64,000 nucleotides of DNA, from the NCBI GenBank assembly GCA_033809515.1, contig JAPXLN010000009.1:3939-67938 (forward strand). The letters are read 5' to 3'. Shown here piece by piece: positions 7,942-17,400 of the stretch; positions within the stretch are counted from its first letter, which is position 1; every line of letters starts with the position of its first letter. This DNA comes from JAPXLN01 sp033809515 (lineage in GTDB: Bacteria > Bacillota > Sulfobacillia > Fermentithermobacillales > Fermentithermobacillaceae). The translations under genes and the position numbers were made by a program. Below the pieces are notes generated by a model, which saw nothing but the letters and a program-made list of their open reading frames with translations, was not told the DNA's origin and searched no databases.

Positions 7942-8949
7942 GTGGAGACAATCATTAAGGCGCTCCGTGTATCGACCCCTAGACTTCTTGAACTGCCCAA
8001 CGTGGTTGGCGTCGGAGGAGGATGCAAGCATGTACGGGGTCAATGTACCGGACGACCGGCCGTTACTGTGCTTGTAAGGAAGAAGGTGCCTCGCAGGGAA
8101 CTCCAGTCATACGATATTGTGCCTAAGACCATCGGGGAAGTGTTTACAGACGTAATCGAAGTTGGGGATATTGTTGCTCTCGGCAGAACTGAGAAGATGA
8201 GGCCTGCACAGCCTGGAATAAGCATAGGGCACTTCAACATTACCGCAGGGACTTTCGGAGCGGTTGTCTATGATGAGAAGACAGGCGAGCCTTTGATTTT
8301 GTCTAATAACCACGTGCTCGCCAATTCCACCAACGGCAGGGACGGACGGGCCAAAATCGGCGATGCCATTTTGCAGCCAGGCAAGTACGACAAGGGGACC
8401 TCCGATGACATGATCGCCCGTTTGTACAGGTTTGCGCCCATACATCCGGAGGTGTCTACACCTCAATGTCAGGTTGCAGCCGCCCTTGAGAGGATGCTCA
8501 ATAGCGTTATCAAAAGGTTCCGGCGTAACTACCATGTGAAGCTCTACACGGTTACGTCTTCGGGGAACCTGGTGGACGCAGCCGTTGCCAGGCCTATAGG
8601 TCCTGGCTTGATAAAGCCTGAGATTCTGGATATCGGGGTGCCCAGGGGCGTGGCAGAAGCGGCAGTGGGAGACAGGGTCGTCAAGAGCGGGCGTACCAGC
8701 GGGACTAACTGGGGGACTGTGAAAGTCATCAAGACTACTGTTAAGGTTGGCATGGGTGATGTAGGCGATGCTGTGTTTACTGACCAGGTTGTTACGACTC
8801 ACATGGCTGAGCCCGGAGACAGCGGGTCTTTGGTTCTTGACAAGGATTACCGGGCGGTGGGGCTTCTTTCGGCAGGGTCTGATTCGGTCTCGATTTTTGC
8901 CAGGATACAGAATGTGTGTGATGCCCTGGAAGTACGCATGGAGCCGTAA
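7942..8949 (+). CDS. Chymotrypsin-fold (Nal1-like) serine peptidase, cytoplasmic
   Basis: 335 residues with a recognisable trypsin-like triad: His124 in LSNNHVLA, Asp212 in LVDAAVAR and Ser294 in EPGDSGSLVLD. The N-terminal about 80 residues (PNVVGVGGGCKHVRG ... VLVRKKVP) resemble the N-terminal module of Nal1-like bacterial peptidases. No signal peptide is visible, so it probably acts in the cytosol; the substrate is unknown. GTG 7942 follows GGGAGGGGG. The gene sits between veg and ispE, where B. subtilis has sspF. It could be an intracellular regulatory protease, but nothing here shows the target. Confidence 0.82.
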   Translation: METIIKALRVSTPRLLELPNVVGVGGGCKHVRGQCTGRPAVTVLVRKKVPRRELQSYDIVPKTIGEVFTDVIEVGDIVALGRTEKMRPAQPGISIGHFNITAGTFGAVVYDEKTGEPLILSNNHVLANSTNGRDGRAKIGDAILQPGKYDKGTSDDMIARLYRFAPIHPEVSTPQCQVAAALERMLNSVIKRFRRNYHVKLYTVTSSGNLVDAAVARPIGPGLIKPEILDIGVPRGVAEAAVGDRVVKSGRTSGTNWGTVKVIKTTVKVGMGDVGDAVFTDQVVTTHMAEPGDSGSLVLDKDYRAVGLLSAGSDSVSIFARIQNVCDALEVRMEP

Positions 8950-8994
8950 AATGCGCCGGAGGAATAAAAGGGCATTCCGGCGAAACATATTTCT

Positions 8995-9957
8995 GTGGAA
9001 CGCGCGGGTAAGGTCCGGTACAAAGCTTTTGGAAAAGTAAACCTGGCCCTTGGAATCCTTGGACAGCGAGATGACGGTTACCACGAGGTATCTATTGTGA
9101 TGGCGCCTGTGGACGTCTTTGATATGGTGACGGTTCAAAGGATTCCAACGGGTCTGGAAGTTTTTTGCCCCGATTTGCCTCTGCTTCCTCAGCAGGACAA
9201 CATTGCCTACAGGGCTGCTCAGGCCATATTGGACAGAACGCGCCCTGGTTTTGGCATCAGGGTTGCCCTGGAAAAGTCTATTCCGGCCGGTTCGGGTATG
9301 GGCGGAGGGAGCTCTGATGCCGCTGCCACATTGCTTGCTATCAATGACTTGCTTGACAGCTCCCGCCGCTTGAGTTTGGAGCAGATCCTTTCTATAGGTG
9401 CGGAAATAGGCGCTGATGTTCCGTTTTTGGTTGGGTGTAACCGGGTTCCATCTGCCTGGGAAGCAGGGCTGTGCACCGGGGCGGGGCAGGTCGTAACTCC
9501 GCTGCCCAGCGGCGCCTTTTGGCTGGTCCTTGTTTTCTTTGAACAGGGCGTTAGCACTGCCTGGGCCTACTCGGAATGGGACCGTCATAAGGCATCCGGA
9601 AGGCTGCCTGAGCGGTCTGCCTGGCCTGCCTTTGACCGGCGCACTATCCCTGTCAAGGAGGCTTTTGCCCGGGGTGACCCGGTTATGCTGGCAAGGTCTA
9701 TGTACAACGATCTGGAATGCCCGGTCACGGCCGTGCGCCGGGATATCTGCGAAATCAAAGAGAATCTGCTGGCAGCAGGGGCTTTGGGAGCTTTGATGAC
9801 GGGCAGCGGACCTACGGTCTTCGGCGTGTGTGAGTCCCGGAATCATGCAGAGAAGGTTAGGGAGGGGTTTTTGGTTTCTGCGCCATGGGTCGCAAAAAGT
9901 CGCGTGTTGGTTACAAAGATGGAGGTGAGCGCCCTTGAGGGCGACAGGTTTTATTGA
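8995..9957 (+). CDS. ispE: 4-diphosphocytidyl-2-C-methyl-D-erythritol kinase
   Basis: GHMP-family kinase of the non-mevalonate isoprenoid pathway; phosphorylates CDP-methylerythritol. AFGKVNLALGI at the N terminus, PAGSGMGGGSSDA (ATP-binding GHMP motif), GADVPF and MTGSGPTVFGV are diagnostic. The GTG at 8995 has no good Shine-Dalgarno. GGAGGA at 8958-8963 would better serve a non-standard ATT near 8974, so the start is uncertain. The 3' end overlaps the next gene by 23 bases, indicating an operon with the nucleotidyltransferase and perhaps glmU. Confidence 0.94.
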   Translation: MERAGKVRYKAFGKVNLALGILGQRDDGYHEVSIVMAPVDVFDMVTVQRIPTGLEVFCPDLPLLPQQDNIAYRAAQAILDRTRPGFGIRVALEKSIPAGSGMGGGSSDAAATLLAINDLLDSSRRLSLEQILSIGAEIGADVPFLVGCNRVPSAWEAGLCTGAGQVVTPLPSGAFWLVLVFFEQGVSTAWAYSEWDRHKASGRLPERSAWPAFDRRTIPVKEAFARGDPVMLARSMYNDLECPVTAVRRDICEIKENLLAAGALGALMTGSGPTVFGVCESRNHAEKVREGFLVSAPWVAKSRVLVTKMEVSALEGDRFY

Positions 9958-10696
9958 CGCTGTAGTTCTGGCTGCCAGGCCTAACACAGCTAAGCTTGCT
10001 TCAGAGAGCCCGGAGGAACTGGAAGCGAACATCGAGATTGCCGGGAAGCCCATGGTACGCTACGTTATGGAGACTCTTTTGGCCCTTCCCGAGATATCAA
10101 GGGTCTTGCTGGTAGGGCCCGAAGAAGGTCTCCGTCAGCACCTGCAGGATCATGTGTTTGCTGTAGAACCTGCCACGGATCTGTTCAGTAACGTAAAGAT
10201 TGGTTTGACCCAGGCGGATACCGAGTATGTCTTGGTGTGCGCTTCTGACATTCCGCTTATTACCCCTGAGATTATGTCACGGTTGCTGAAGGAATGCCTG
10301 GATTCGGGGGCTGATTTTTGTTACCCGGTAAGCAGCAAAGAAGATTGTGAGGGCATGTTTCCAGGAGTGGAAAGGACCTACGCCAGGCTTAAAGACGGAA
10401 CGTTTACAGGCGGTAACGTGATGCTTGTAAGAAAGAACGTTGTGGAGAGGGCCTGGCCACTGGTGGAGAAGATGCTGGAGTACAGGAAGTCTCCCCTTAA
10501 GATGGCGTCTGTCCTTGGGTTCAAGCTGGTTGTAAGATTGCTTCTTGGCATGGCGGGCGTGGCCGAAATCGAGAAACACGTGGGAGATATGCTTTCCATG
10601 AAACCCAAAGCTATCATCGGAGCAAGCCCTGAGATCAGCGTGGATGTTGATAAGCCTTCGGACCTGTCCCTTTGCCGCCGTATTCTCGGGAAGTGA
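9935..10696 (+). CDS. NTP-transferase-domain nucleotidyltransferase (MobA-like)
   Basis: 253-residue GT-A-fold nucleotidyltransferase. VVLAARPN replaces the canonical LAAGxG loop, followed by GKPMVRYVMETLL, a CASDIPLI segment (metal-binding Asp) and a C-terminal DVDKPSDL, as in MobA/IspD-like enzymes. The altered first loop makes the nucleotide substrate uncertain. TTG 9935 is preceded by GGAGGTGA. It occupies the place where B. subtilis has purR-ridA-spoVG, and related clostridia carry the same kind of gene there. The product is unknown. Confidence 0.78.
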   Translation: MRATGFIDAVVLAARPNTAKLASESPEELEANIEIAGKPMVRYVMETLLALPEISRVLLVGPEEGLRQHLQDHVFAVEPATDLFSNVKIGLTQADTEYVLVCASDIPLITPEIMSRLLKECLDSGADFCYPVSSKEDCEGMFPGVERTYARLKDGTFTGGNVMLVRKNVVERAWPLVEKMLEYRKSPLKMASVLGFKLVVRLLLGMAGVAEIEKHVGDMLSMKPKAIIGASPEISVDVDKPSDLSLCRRILGK

Positions 10697-10705
10697 CATA
10701 GGAAG

Positions 10706-10714
10706 TGGTATAAT
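10706..10714 (+). promoter_or_regulatory. Extended -10 promoter for glmU
   Basis: TGGTATAAT is a perfect extended -10 (TGn plus TATAAT). No clear -35 lies 17 bases upstream. The transcript would start near 10721, only about 12 bases before the GTG of glmU. Confidence 0.6.
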
Positions 10715-10732
10715 ACGCAGGGAGAGATCAGA

Positions 10733-12169
10733 GTGTCCAGCGAAAGCCGAGTATCCGTCATTATACTGGCCGCAGGTCAGGGCACCCGCATGAAGTCTGG
10801 CCTTAGCAAGGTTCTTTTCACTATTTGCGGGCGTCCCATGCTTCACTATGTGCTTGATGCCGCCTCCGCCCTTGCGCCTCAGCTGATAGCGGTGGTAATC
10901 GGCCACCAGGGCCGTGAGGTTCAAGCCAGCGTACAGGAGCAATGGGCTGCAGACTGTCCTTCTTCGGCCGGCCGGGCAGAACTGGGGTTTGCCTGGCAGA
11001 AACAGCAAAAAGGAACCGCCCATGCCGTAATGTCTGCGAAGCCTTTATTTACTTCCGAGAACCTTGAAGGAGATACGCTTATCCTCTATGGGGATGTGCC
11101 GCTCCTTTCAGGAGAGATTCTCAAAGGTTTCCTTGAAGAGCACAGGAGAGAAAGAGCAGACCTTTCCCTTATGACGTTCATGGCCGAAGATCCTGCTTTG
11201 TACGGGAGGATCATCAGAGATAGGTCAGGGGCTGTCGCAAGAATAGTTGAGGCCCGGGACCTTCAGGATCATGAGAGGAACGTCAAAGAGGTAAACGCAG
11301 GCATTTACCTGGTACGGTCGCATCTTCTGTTTGACCTGGCCGGTCAGGTGGACAACAATAATGCAAAAGGTGAGTACTACCTCACGGATATTGTGGGGAT
11401 GGCTGTAGAAAGAGGCCTGCGTGTCTGCACTTATGGGTGTCGCGAGGAAGCAGTGCAGGGCATTAACGACAGGCACGCCCTTGCAACTGCCGAAGGTGCA
11501 AAACAGCGCGAGATACTTACGGAGCTTGCTTTATCAGGAGTCACCGTGAGAGACCCTAACAGCATCTACGTGGACTACGGCGTTAGGGTAGGCGAAGACA
11601 GCGTTCTGGAGCCTTCCACGTACCTCCGGGGGAAATCAGTTATTGGACCGGGGTGCATCATTGGCCCGGGAACGCTGGTTCAGGATTCGGAGATTGGCCA
11701 GGGATCTGCCGTCTCTTTTTCAGTGGTAGAACGTTCAAGGATTGGGTCGCATGTAACCGTGGGGCCGTATTCGCACATACGGCCTGACTGCGTTATTGAA
11801 GACGGAGTACTTGTGGGGAACTTCGCCGAGGTGAAGAATTCCGTGATTGGCAAGGACTCTAAAGTTCATCATCACTGTTATCTGGGTGATAGCACTATCG
11901 GAGAAGGTGTCAACATAGGGGCGGGCACGGTCACTGTGAACTACGACGGACGGCATAAGCACCGGACAATCATGGAAGACAGAGCTTTCATCGGCTGCAA
12001 CGCCAATCTCATTGCGCCGGTGAGGATAGGCAGGGGTGCATACGTTGCTGCGGGCTCAACCATCACGTCGGATGTGCCTGAGGAATCTTTGGCCATAGCC
12101 AGGGAAAGGCAGGTCACAAAAGAAGGATGGGTCCGGAAGAAACAACAAGAATGGGATCAGGGGAGGTAA
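10733..12169 (+). CDS. glmU: Bifunctional GlmU: GlcNAc-1-P uridyltransferase / GlcN-1-P acetyltransferase
   Basis: 478-residue enzyme making UDP-GlcNAc for peptidoglycan. The N-terminal uridyltransferase domain has LAAGQGTRM followed by SGLSKVL (usually PKVL), QKGTAHAV and YGDVPLL. The C-terminal half is a left-handed beta-helix of hexapeptide repeats with the acetyltransferase signatures VGNFAEVKNS, NIGAGTVTVNYDG and IGCNANLIAPV. Both domains are full length. GTG 10733 follows GGGAGA. It is followed 7 bases later by prs, the conserved glmU-prs pair. Confidence 0.96.
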   Translation: MSSESRVSVIILAAGQGTRMKSGLSKVLFTICGRPMLHYVLDAASALAPQLIAVVIGHQGREVQASVQEQWAADCPSSAGRAELGFAWQKQQKGTAHAVMSAKPLFTSENLEGDTLILYGDVPLLSGEILKGFLEEHRRERADLSLMTFMAEDPALYGRIIRDRSGAVARIVEARDLQDHERNVKEVNAGIYLVRSHLLFDLAGQVDNNNAKGEYYLTDIVGMAVERGLRVCTYGCREEAVQGINDRHALATAEGAKQREILTELALSGVTVRDPNSIYVDYGVRVGEDSVLEPSTYLRGKSVIGPGCIIGPGTLVQDSEIGQGSAVSFSVVERSRIGSHVTVGPYSHIRPDCVIEDGVLVGNFAEVKNSVIGKDSKVHHHCYLGDSTIGEGVNIGAGTVTVNYDGRHKHRTIMEDRAFIGCNANLIAPVRIGRGAYVAAGSTITSDVPEESLAIARERQVTKEGWVRKKQQEWDQGR

Positions 12170-12175
12170 CAGGGA

Positions 12176-13123
12176 ATGTCGCCTTATGGGAGTAAAAGTC
12201 TGAAGGTGTTTTCGGGCAACGCAAATCATGCCCTGGCCGAGGAGATTTGTGATCACATTGGAGTCAAGCTCGGGCAAATGGATGTGGGACGATTCTCCGA
12301 TGGGGAGATCAAGGTCATTATTGATGAGAATGTTCGTGGGTGCGATGCCTTTGTGGTTCAGTCTACGTGCAGTCCCATCAATGACAGTCTAATGGAACTG
12401 CTTATCATAATAGATGCGTTGCGGCGGGCATCTGCAGACCGGATTACTGCCGTCATTCCATATTACGGTTACGCACGCCAGGACAGGAAGACGCGAGGAC
12501 GTGAACCCATCACCGCCAAGCTTGTAGCTAACATGCTGGTGACGGCGGGGGTAGACCGCATTCTCACCATGGACCTTCATGCAGGACAAATACAGGGGTT
12601 CTTCGATATTCCCGTTGATCATCTGACTGCAATACCCCTATTGTCTGACTACTTCAAAGAGCAGAACATGGAGGATTGCGTGGTAGTTTCGCCTGACGCC
12701 GGAAGCATTCCCAGAGCCCGCTCTATGGCAGAGCGTTTAGATTTCCCTGTGGCGTTCATCGATAAGAGACGACCGGAACCAAACGTTGCGGAAGTCATGA
12801 ATATCGTCGGCAAAGTGGCACGCAAGAAAGCTATTCTTTTGGATGACATGATCGATACCGGAGGCAGCCTGTACCAGGCGGCAAGCGCCTTGTGGAAGAT
12901 GGGTGCCGTTTCGGTCCTTGCTTGTGCTACACATCCGGTGTTTTCCGGAAAGGCCAAAGAAAATATGGAAAAGTCCAGGTTTGAACAGCTGGTTGTAACT
13001 AATACCATCCCGGTTCAGGACTCAATAAGGCCTCTTGTGAAGGTGCTGTCTGTAGCTCCCCTCCTTGGAGATGCTATAGTACGAATACATGAAGGTCGCT
13101 CCATATCTGCAATGTTTAGGTAA
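12176..13123 (+). CDS. prs: Ribose-phosphate pyrophosphokinase
   Basis: 315-residue PRPP synthetase; makes PRPP from ribose 5-phosphate and ATP for nucleotide, histidine and tryptophan synthesis. YYGYARQDRK, MDLHAGQIQGFF and the PRPP loop LLDDMIDTGG are present. Two small departures are seen: SPDAGSIPRAR in place of the usual SPDVGGVxRAR, and GGS where GGT is usual after DDMIDT. GGGGAGGTAAC lies just before the ATG. It is in an operon with glmU upstream and ctc downstream (20-base gap). Confidence 0.96.
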   Translation: MSPYGSKSLKVFSGNANHALAEEICDHIGVKLGQMDVGRFSDGEIKVIIDENVRGCDAFVVQSTCSPINDSLMELLIIIDALRRASADRITAVIPYYGYARQDRKTRGREPITAKLVANMLVTAGVDRILTMDLHAGQIQGFFDIPVDHLTAIPLLSDYFKEQNMEDCVVVSPDAGSIPRARSMAERLDFPVAFIDKRRPEPNVAEVMNIVGKVARKKAILLDDMIDTGGSLYQAASALWKMGAVSVLACATHPVFSGKAKENMEKSRFEQLVVTNTIPVQDSIRPLVKVLSVAPLLGDAIVRIHEGRSISAMFR

Positions 13124-13143
13124 ACTTGAAGGGGTGAAGTACG

Positions 13144-13785
13144 TTGGAACAGGATGCTGTAGTACTGAAGACAAGAGATACGGGCAAAGGAGCTGCAAGA
13201 GCTTGCCGAAGAGAGGGCCTGGTCCCCGGGGTGATTTACGGTAAAGCTTTTGACCCTGTTCCTGTATCTCTTACTCAGGTAGACGTGAAAGAGTTGATGT
13301 CAGGCGGCCACATCCATAAGGTGACCGTCGAGGGATCTTCTATCGAAGGGAACGTTATGGTCAAGGATGCGTCTTATGACCCGGTAACCGGGAAGCTCAT
13401 TCATTTGGACCTTCATAGAATCTCTATGACCGAGAAAGTCAAGACCGAGGTCGCTGTCAATGTAACCGGCGAAGAAGAGCTTGAGAAACAGGGACTTGTT
13501 CTGCAGAGGCAGCTCATCAGTCTGCCGGTGGAATGCCTTCCCGGAGACATTCCCGATGCCATTACTCTTGATGTTTCGGGCCTGGAAGCCGGGCAGACGG
13601 TTACTGTGGAAGACTTGCCCGTTCCCGATGGAGTTCGCAGCCTGACCTCTCCTGAAGAGGTCATCGTAGTGGTACTGACGCCAAGAGCTGCGGCCGAGGA
13701 AGAAGAGGAAGAAGCAGCTGAGGAGGGCACAGAGCCTGTAGAGAAAGGTCACGTTCCGGAGCAGGGCACAAGCTATTTTGACTGA
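13144..13785 (+). CDS. ctc: 50S ribosomal protein bL25, CTC (TL5) family
   Basis: 213-residue 5S-rRNA-binding protein of the large subunit. The N-terminal L25 domain has GKGAARACRREGLVPGVIYG, and the C-terminal TL5 beta domain follows (HLDLHRISM ... VEDLPVPDGV). A low-complexity glutamate-rich tail of about 35 residues ends the protein. The TTG start is preceded by AAGGGGTGA. The prs-ctc-pth order is conserved; in B. subtilis ctc is sigma-B controlled, but no such promoter is visible here. Confidence 0.93.
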   Translation: MEQDAVVLKTRDTGKGAARACRREGLVPGVIYGKAFDPVPVSLTQVDVKELMSGGHIHKVTVEGSSIEGNVMVKDASYDPVTGKLIHLDLHRISMTEKVKTEVAVNVTGEEELEKQGLVLQRQLISLPVECLPGDIPDAITLDVSGLEAGQTVTVEDLPVPDGVRSLTSPEEVIVVVLTPRAAAEEEEEEAAEEGTEPVEKGHVPEQGTSYFD

Positions 13786-13825
13786 TCCGGCTTTGTGAAG
13801 GAATCGGTGGAGTGGACGCTAAGCG

Positions 13826-14425
13826 ATGAAGTGTGTGGTCGGACTCGGCAATCCGGGAAAGAGATACGCCCTAACCCGACATAACGTCGGGTATATGGTT
13901 TTGGCGCAGCTTTCGCACCGGTTTTCCTTGAGCTTTTCAGATCAGGGTTTTGCTTTCACTGCCCAGGGATTGGTTTCTGGCAGGGAATCCGGTGTCCCTG
14001 TTTTGCTGGTCCGGCCTGTTACTTTCATGAACCTCAGCGGTCAAGCCGTGTCTGCCGTTCTTCGGGAACACTCCATAGACCCTCTGAACCTACTTGTGAT
14101 TCATGACGATATGGACTTGCCTTTTGGTAAAATACGGTTCAAAAGAAGGGGCAAATCGGGGGGGCACAAGGGCATAGAATCTATCATTGCCCACCTTGGC
14201 ACAGGGGACTTTGCCAGGCTGAAAATCGGTGTAGGAAGGCCTGAAGACGGCGTTGACCCTGCCGATTATGTCCTGGACTCGTTCTTTGGTCATGAGTCGC
14301 ACCTTCTGCCTGAGGTGCTGAGCCTTGCCGCCGATGCGGCATGTGAGTTTATTGCCCAGGGCATGGATCAGGCCATGGAGAGGTACAACGGTAAGGACCT
14401 AATGGACAAGAGCGAGGACGGATGA
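13826..14425 (+). CDS. pth: Peptidyl-tRNA hydrolase
   Basis: 199-residue Pth enzyme that recycles peptidyl-tRNA released during stalled translation. GLGNPGKRYALTRHNVGY carries the catalytic His (RHNVG) and Asn residues, and VTFMNLSGQAV, HDDMDLPFGK and GKSGGHKGIESI complete the family signature. The stop TGA overlaps the mfd ATG (ATGA), so the two are translationally coupled. Length is normal. Confidence 0.96.
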   Translation: MKCVVGLGNPGKRYALTRHNVGYMVLAQLSHRFSLSFSDQGFAFTAQGLVSGRESGVPVLLVRPVTFMNLSGQAVSAVLREHSIDPLNLLVIHDDMDLPFGKIRFKRRGKSGGHKGIESIIAHLGTGDFARLKIGVGRPEDGVDPADYVLDSFFGHESHLLPEVLSLAADAACEFIAQGMDQAMERYNGKDLMDKSEDG

Positions 14426-17400
14426 TGCCTCACTCCGGACTTCTTAGTCTTCTTGCAGAATCCCCTTCTCTTAAGCAGCTCCTGGCAGCGGTTTCTGCCC
14501 GCAAGACGCCGGCGCTTTTTCTAGGAGCGGGAAAGTATGCAAGAACAGCTTCAGTTGCGGCCCTTTGCCAGAGACTAAACCGTCCTGCCTTTTTGGTGCT
14601 TCCTACGCCGGAGGAGGCAGTTACGGCCAGAAGGGAACTTGCCGACCTTCTCGGTTCAGACAGAGTGATGCTGTTTCCTGCAAGGGAAGTCATGCCATTT
14701 GAAAGCAGGGGCAATGAGGAGTCTCTCTGGATGCGTATTAAGTGTCTGGCCGAGCTGGGTTCTTACAAGGATCCGCCTGCGGGGCCGTCTGCGGGGTCTC
14801 CACCTTTGCTGGTAATGCCGGTCACCGCACTTGCAAGGCGCCTGGCATCGCCTGCGACCTTTCGGGCAGGGTGCATGGCCTTCAGGGCAGGGGACCAAGC
14901 CTTGCCTGAGGAGATTCTGAGGCGCCTGGTAGACTTGGGCTACGAGAGGGCATACACAGTTGAGGGCGTAGGGCAGGTTGCTCTCAGAGGGGGCATCATG
15001 GATGTATTCCCTCCGCACGCAGAGAGCCCTTTCCGTGTTGAGTTCGCCTTTGATGAAGTTGACTCTATCAGGACCTTCGACCCGCAAACCCAGACCTCAG
15101 TATCTTTGGTTGAAGAGGTCTTCCTGACCCCTGCTTCCGACTGGCTGGAAGGTGATCCCTTTACCATTTTCGACTACGCACCTCAGGATAGGTTCATTGT
15201 TGTGGAAGGCCTTGAACGGTGTATAGATGTGGTTCAGGAGTTTGAGCGAACCGGCCACGAAGTCGCTTCGGCAAGGCTGGTTGCAGGCACCATGCGAGCC
15301 GGCGAAGAGGCGGTGTACATACCGTCCTGGCACACAGCAGACTCCCTGAATCACGCAGATGCTGTTTTCGAATTGGTGCTTCGCAGCCACGAAGGAGTCA
15401 AGTTTCAGGAAGTCATAGAGTCAGATACTTCAGTGCAGGTAGGGTTTGCAGGCCGGTTGGCCGGCCTCGTAGACGAATTGCAGGACATGGTCGCCAGGGC
15501 AAGGCGGGTTGTAATCCTGACAGGTAACAAGGACAGGCTGACCACATTGTACAGGGAACTGGACCGTCACGATATTCCATTGGTCACCTGTGACTCAGTA
15601 GACGAAGTCCCCGTTCCGGGTGCTGTTACCCTGTCTGTAGGCATCGGCGAAAGCGGGTTCAACGCCGATGCAGTTCAACTGTCGCTTTTCACCGAAGCTG
15701 AGATCTTCGGACGTCCCCTGGTCAGGCGTAGGCCCAGGAAGAAGTCTGGTGTGCCCCTTGACTGGCGGGATCTGACCACCGGCGACTACGTGGTACACGC
15801 CAATCATGGCATAGGAAAGTTCATGGGTCTGAAGACCATGACCGTCAACGGAGCGACCAGGGACTACCTTCATATTAAGTATGCGGGCAGCGATGCTCTC
15901 TATGTTCCTACCGACCAGGTAGACCTGGTAGAGAAGTATGTTGGCCCGGAAGGTCACGTGCCCCAGCTCCAGCGACTTGGTTCCGGGGATTGGCAGCGCA
16001 CTAAGAGCAGAGTCAAAAAGTCAGTGGAGGATATGGCCCGTAAACTCCTGATGCTTGAAGCTTCCAGGAAAGCAAGGAAGGGACATGCTTTCTGCCGGGA
16101 TTCGGCATGGCAGAGGCAGTTTGAAGAAGCTTTTGAGTACGAAGATACAGAAGACCAGGCCCGGGCCACTGAAGAGATTAAGTCTGACATGGAAGAAAGC
16201 GTACCCATGGATAGGCTTCTTTGCGGAGATGTGGGGTACGGCAAGACCGAAGTTGCCATGCGATGTGCCTTCAAGGCGGTCATGGACTCCAAGCAGGTTT
16301 GCATACTGGTACCCACAACTATACTGGCTGAGCAGCATTACACCACTTTTACCAGGCGTTTTACCGATTATCCGGTTTCCGTTGAGGTTCTTTCGAGGTT
16401 TCGAACTCGCGCTGAGCAAAAGCGCATTCTGAAAGACCTTGAGCTTGGTGCCGTTGACATAGTCATCGGAACCCACCGTCTCCTGAGCAAGGATGTGAAG
16501 ATTAAGGACCTGGGTCTTCTGATCATTGACGAAGAGCACCGTTTTGGGGTTGCGCAGAAAGAGCGGCTCAAGGAACTCTCCCAAACATGCGATGTGCTTA
16601 CTTTGACCGCCACTCCTATTCCAAGGACCCTCAATATGGCCCTTTCAGGGATTCGGGATATAAGCGTCATAGAAACGCCTCCTGAGGGGCGGTTTCCGGT
16701 TGAGACCTATGTGGTTCCGGAGAACCCCGGGTTGATAGCTCAAGCTATCAGGAGAGAGATCAGGCGAGGCGGGCAGGTGTTCTACGTCTACAACCGGGTG
16801 CGGACCATGGCCCGGGTATGCCAGAAGGTGCAGTCTCTGGTACCGGAAGCGCGAATAGCTGTGGGACACGGAAAAATGAGTGAGCAGGAATTGTCCCGGA
16901 CCATGCAAGACTTCCTGCAGGGAGGATACGATGTCCTCATATCGACTACTATCATCGAATCAGGGCTGGACCTTCCCAACGTTAACACGCTCATTGTGGA
17001 GGATGCCGACAAACTGGGGCTGGCCCAGCTGTATCAGCTCCGCGGCAGGGTAGGGCGCTCAAGTAGAATTGCGTATGCCTACTTTACGTATCGTCACACA
17101 AGATCGCTGAGCGTGGCCGCAGAAGAGCGGCTGGACGCTTTGCGGGATTTCAGTGACATGGGTTCAGGGTTCAAGCTTGCCATGAGAGATATGCAGATAC
17201 GCGGTGCCGGGAACTTGCTAGGAAGCGAACAGCATGGTTTTCTGGTTCTTGTAGGCTATGACATGTACCTGAACCTCCTGGAGAAGGCTGTAAGGTCCCT
17301 AAAGGGCCTTAAGGACGATGTGGCCGAAAGAATTCAGACATCCGTTGAGATTCCCTGTGAAGCTTACCTGCCCGAGGATTACATCCTAAGCCCCAAGGAG

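Noticed and set aside
8107..10053. A 648-codon open frame on the minus strand across the protease and ispE genes
   Set aside because: It is antisense to two well-supported genes, has no family motifs or ribosome site, and its composition follows the codon bias of the opposite strand.
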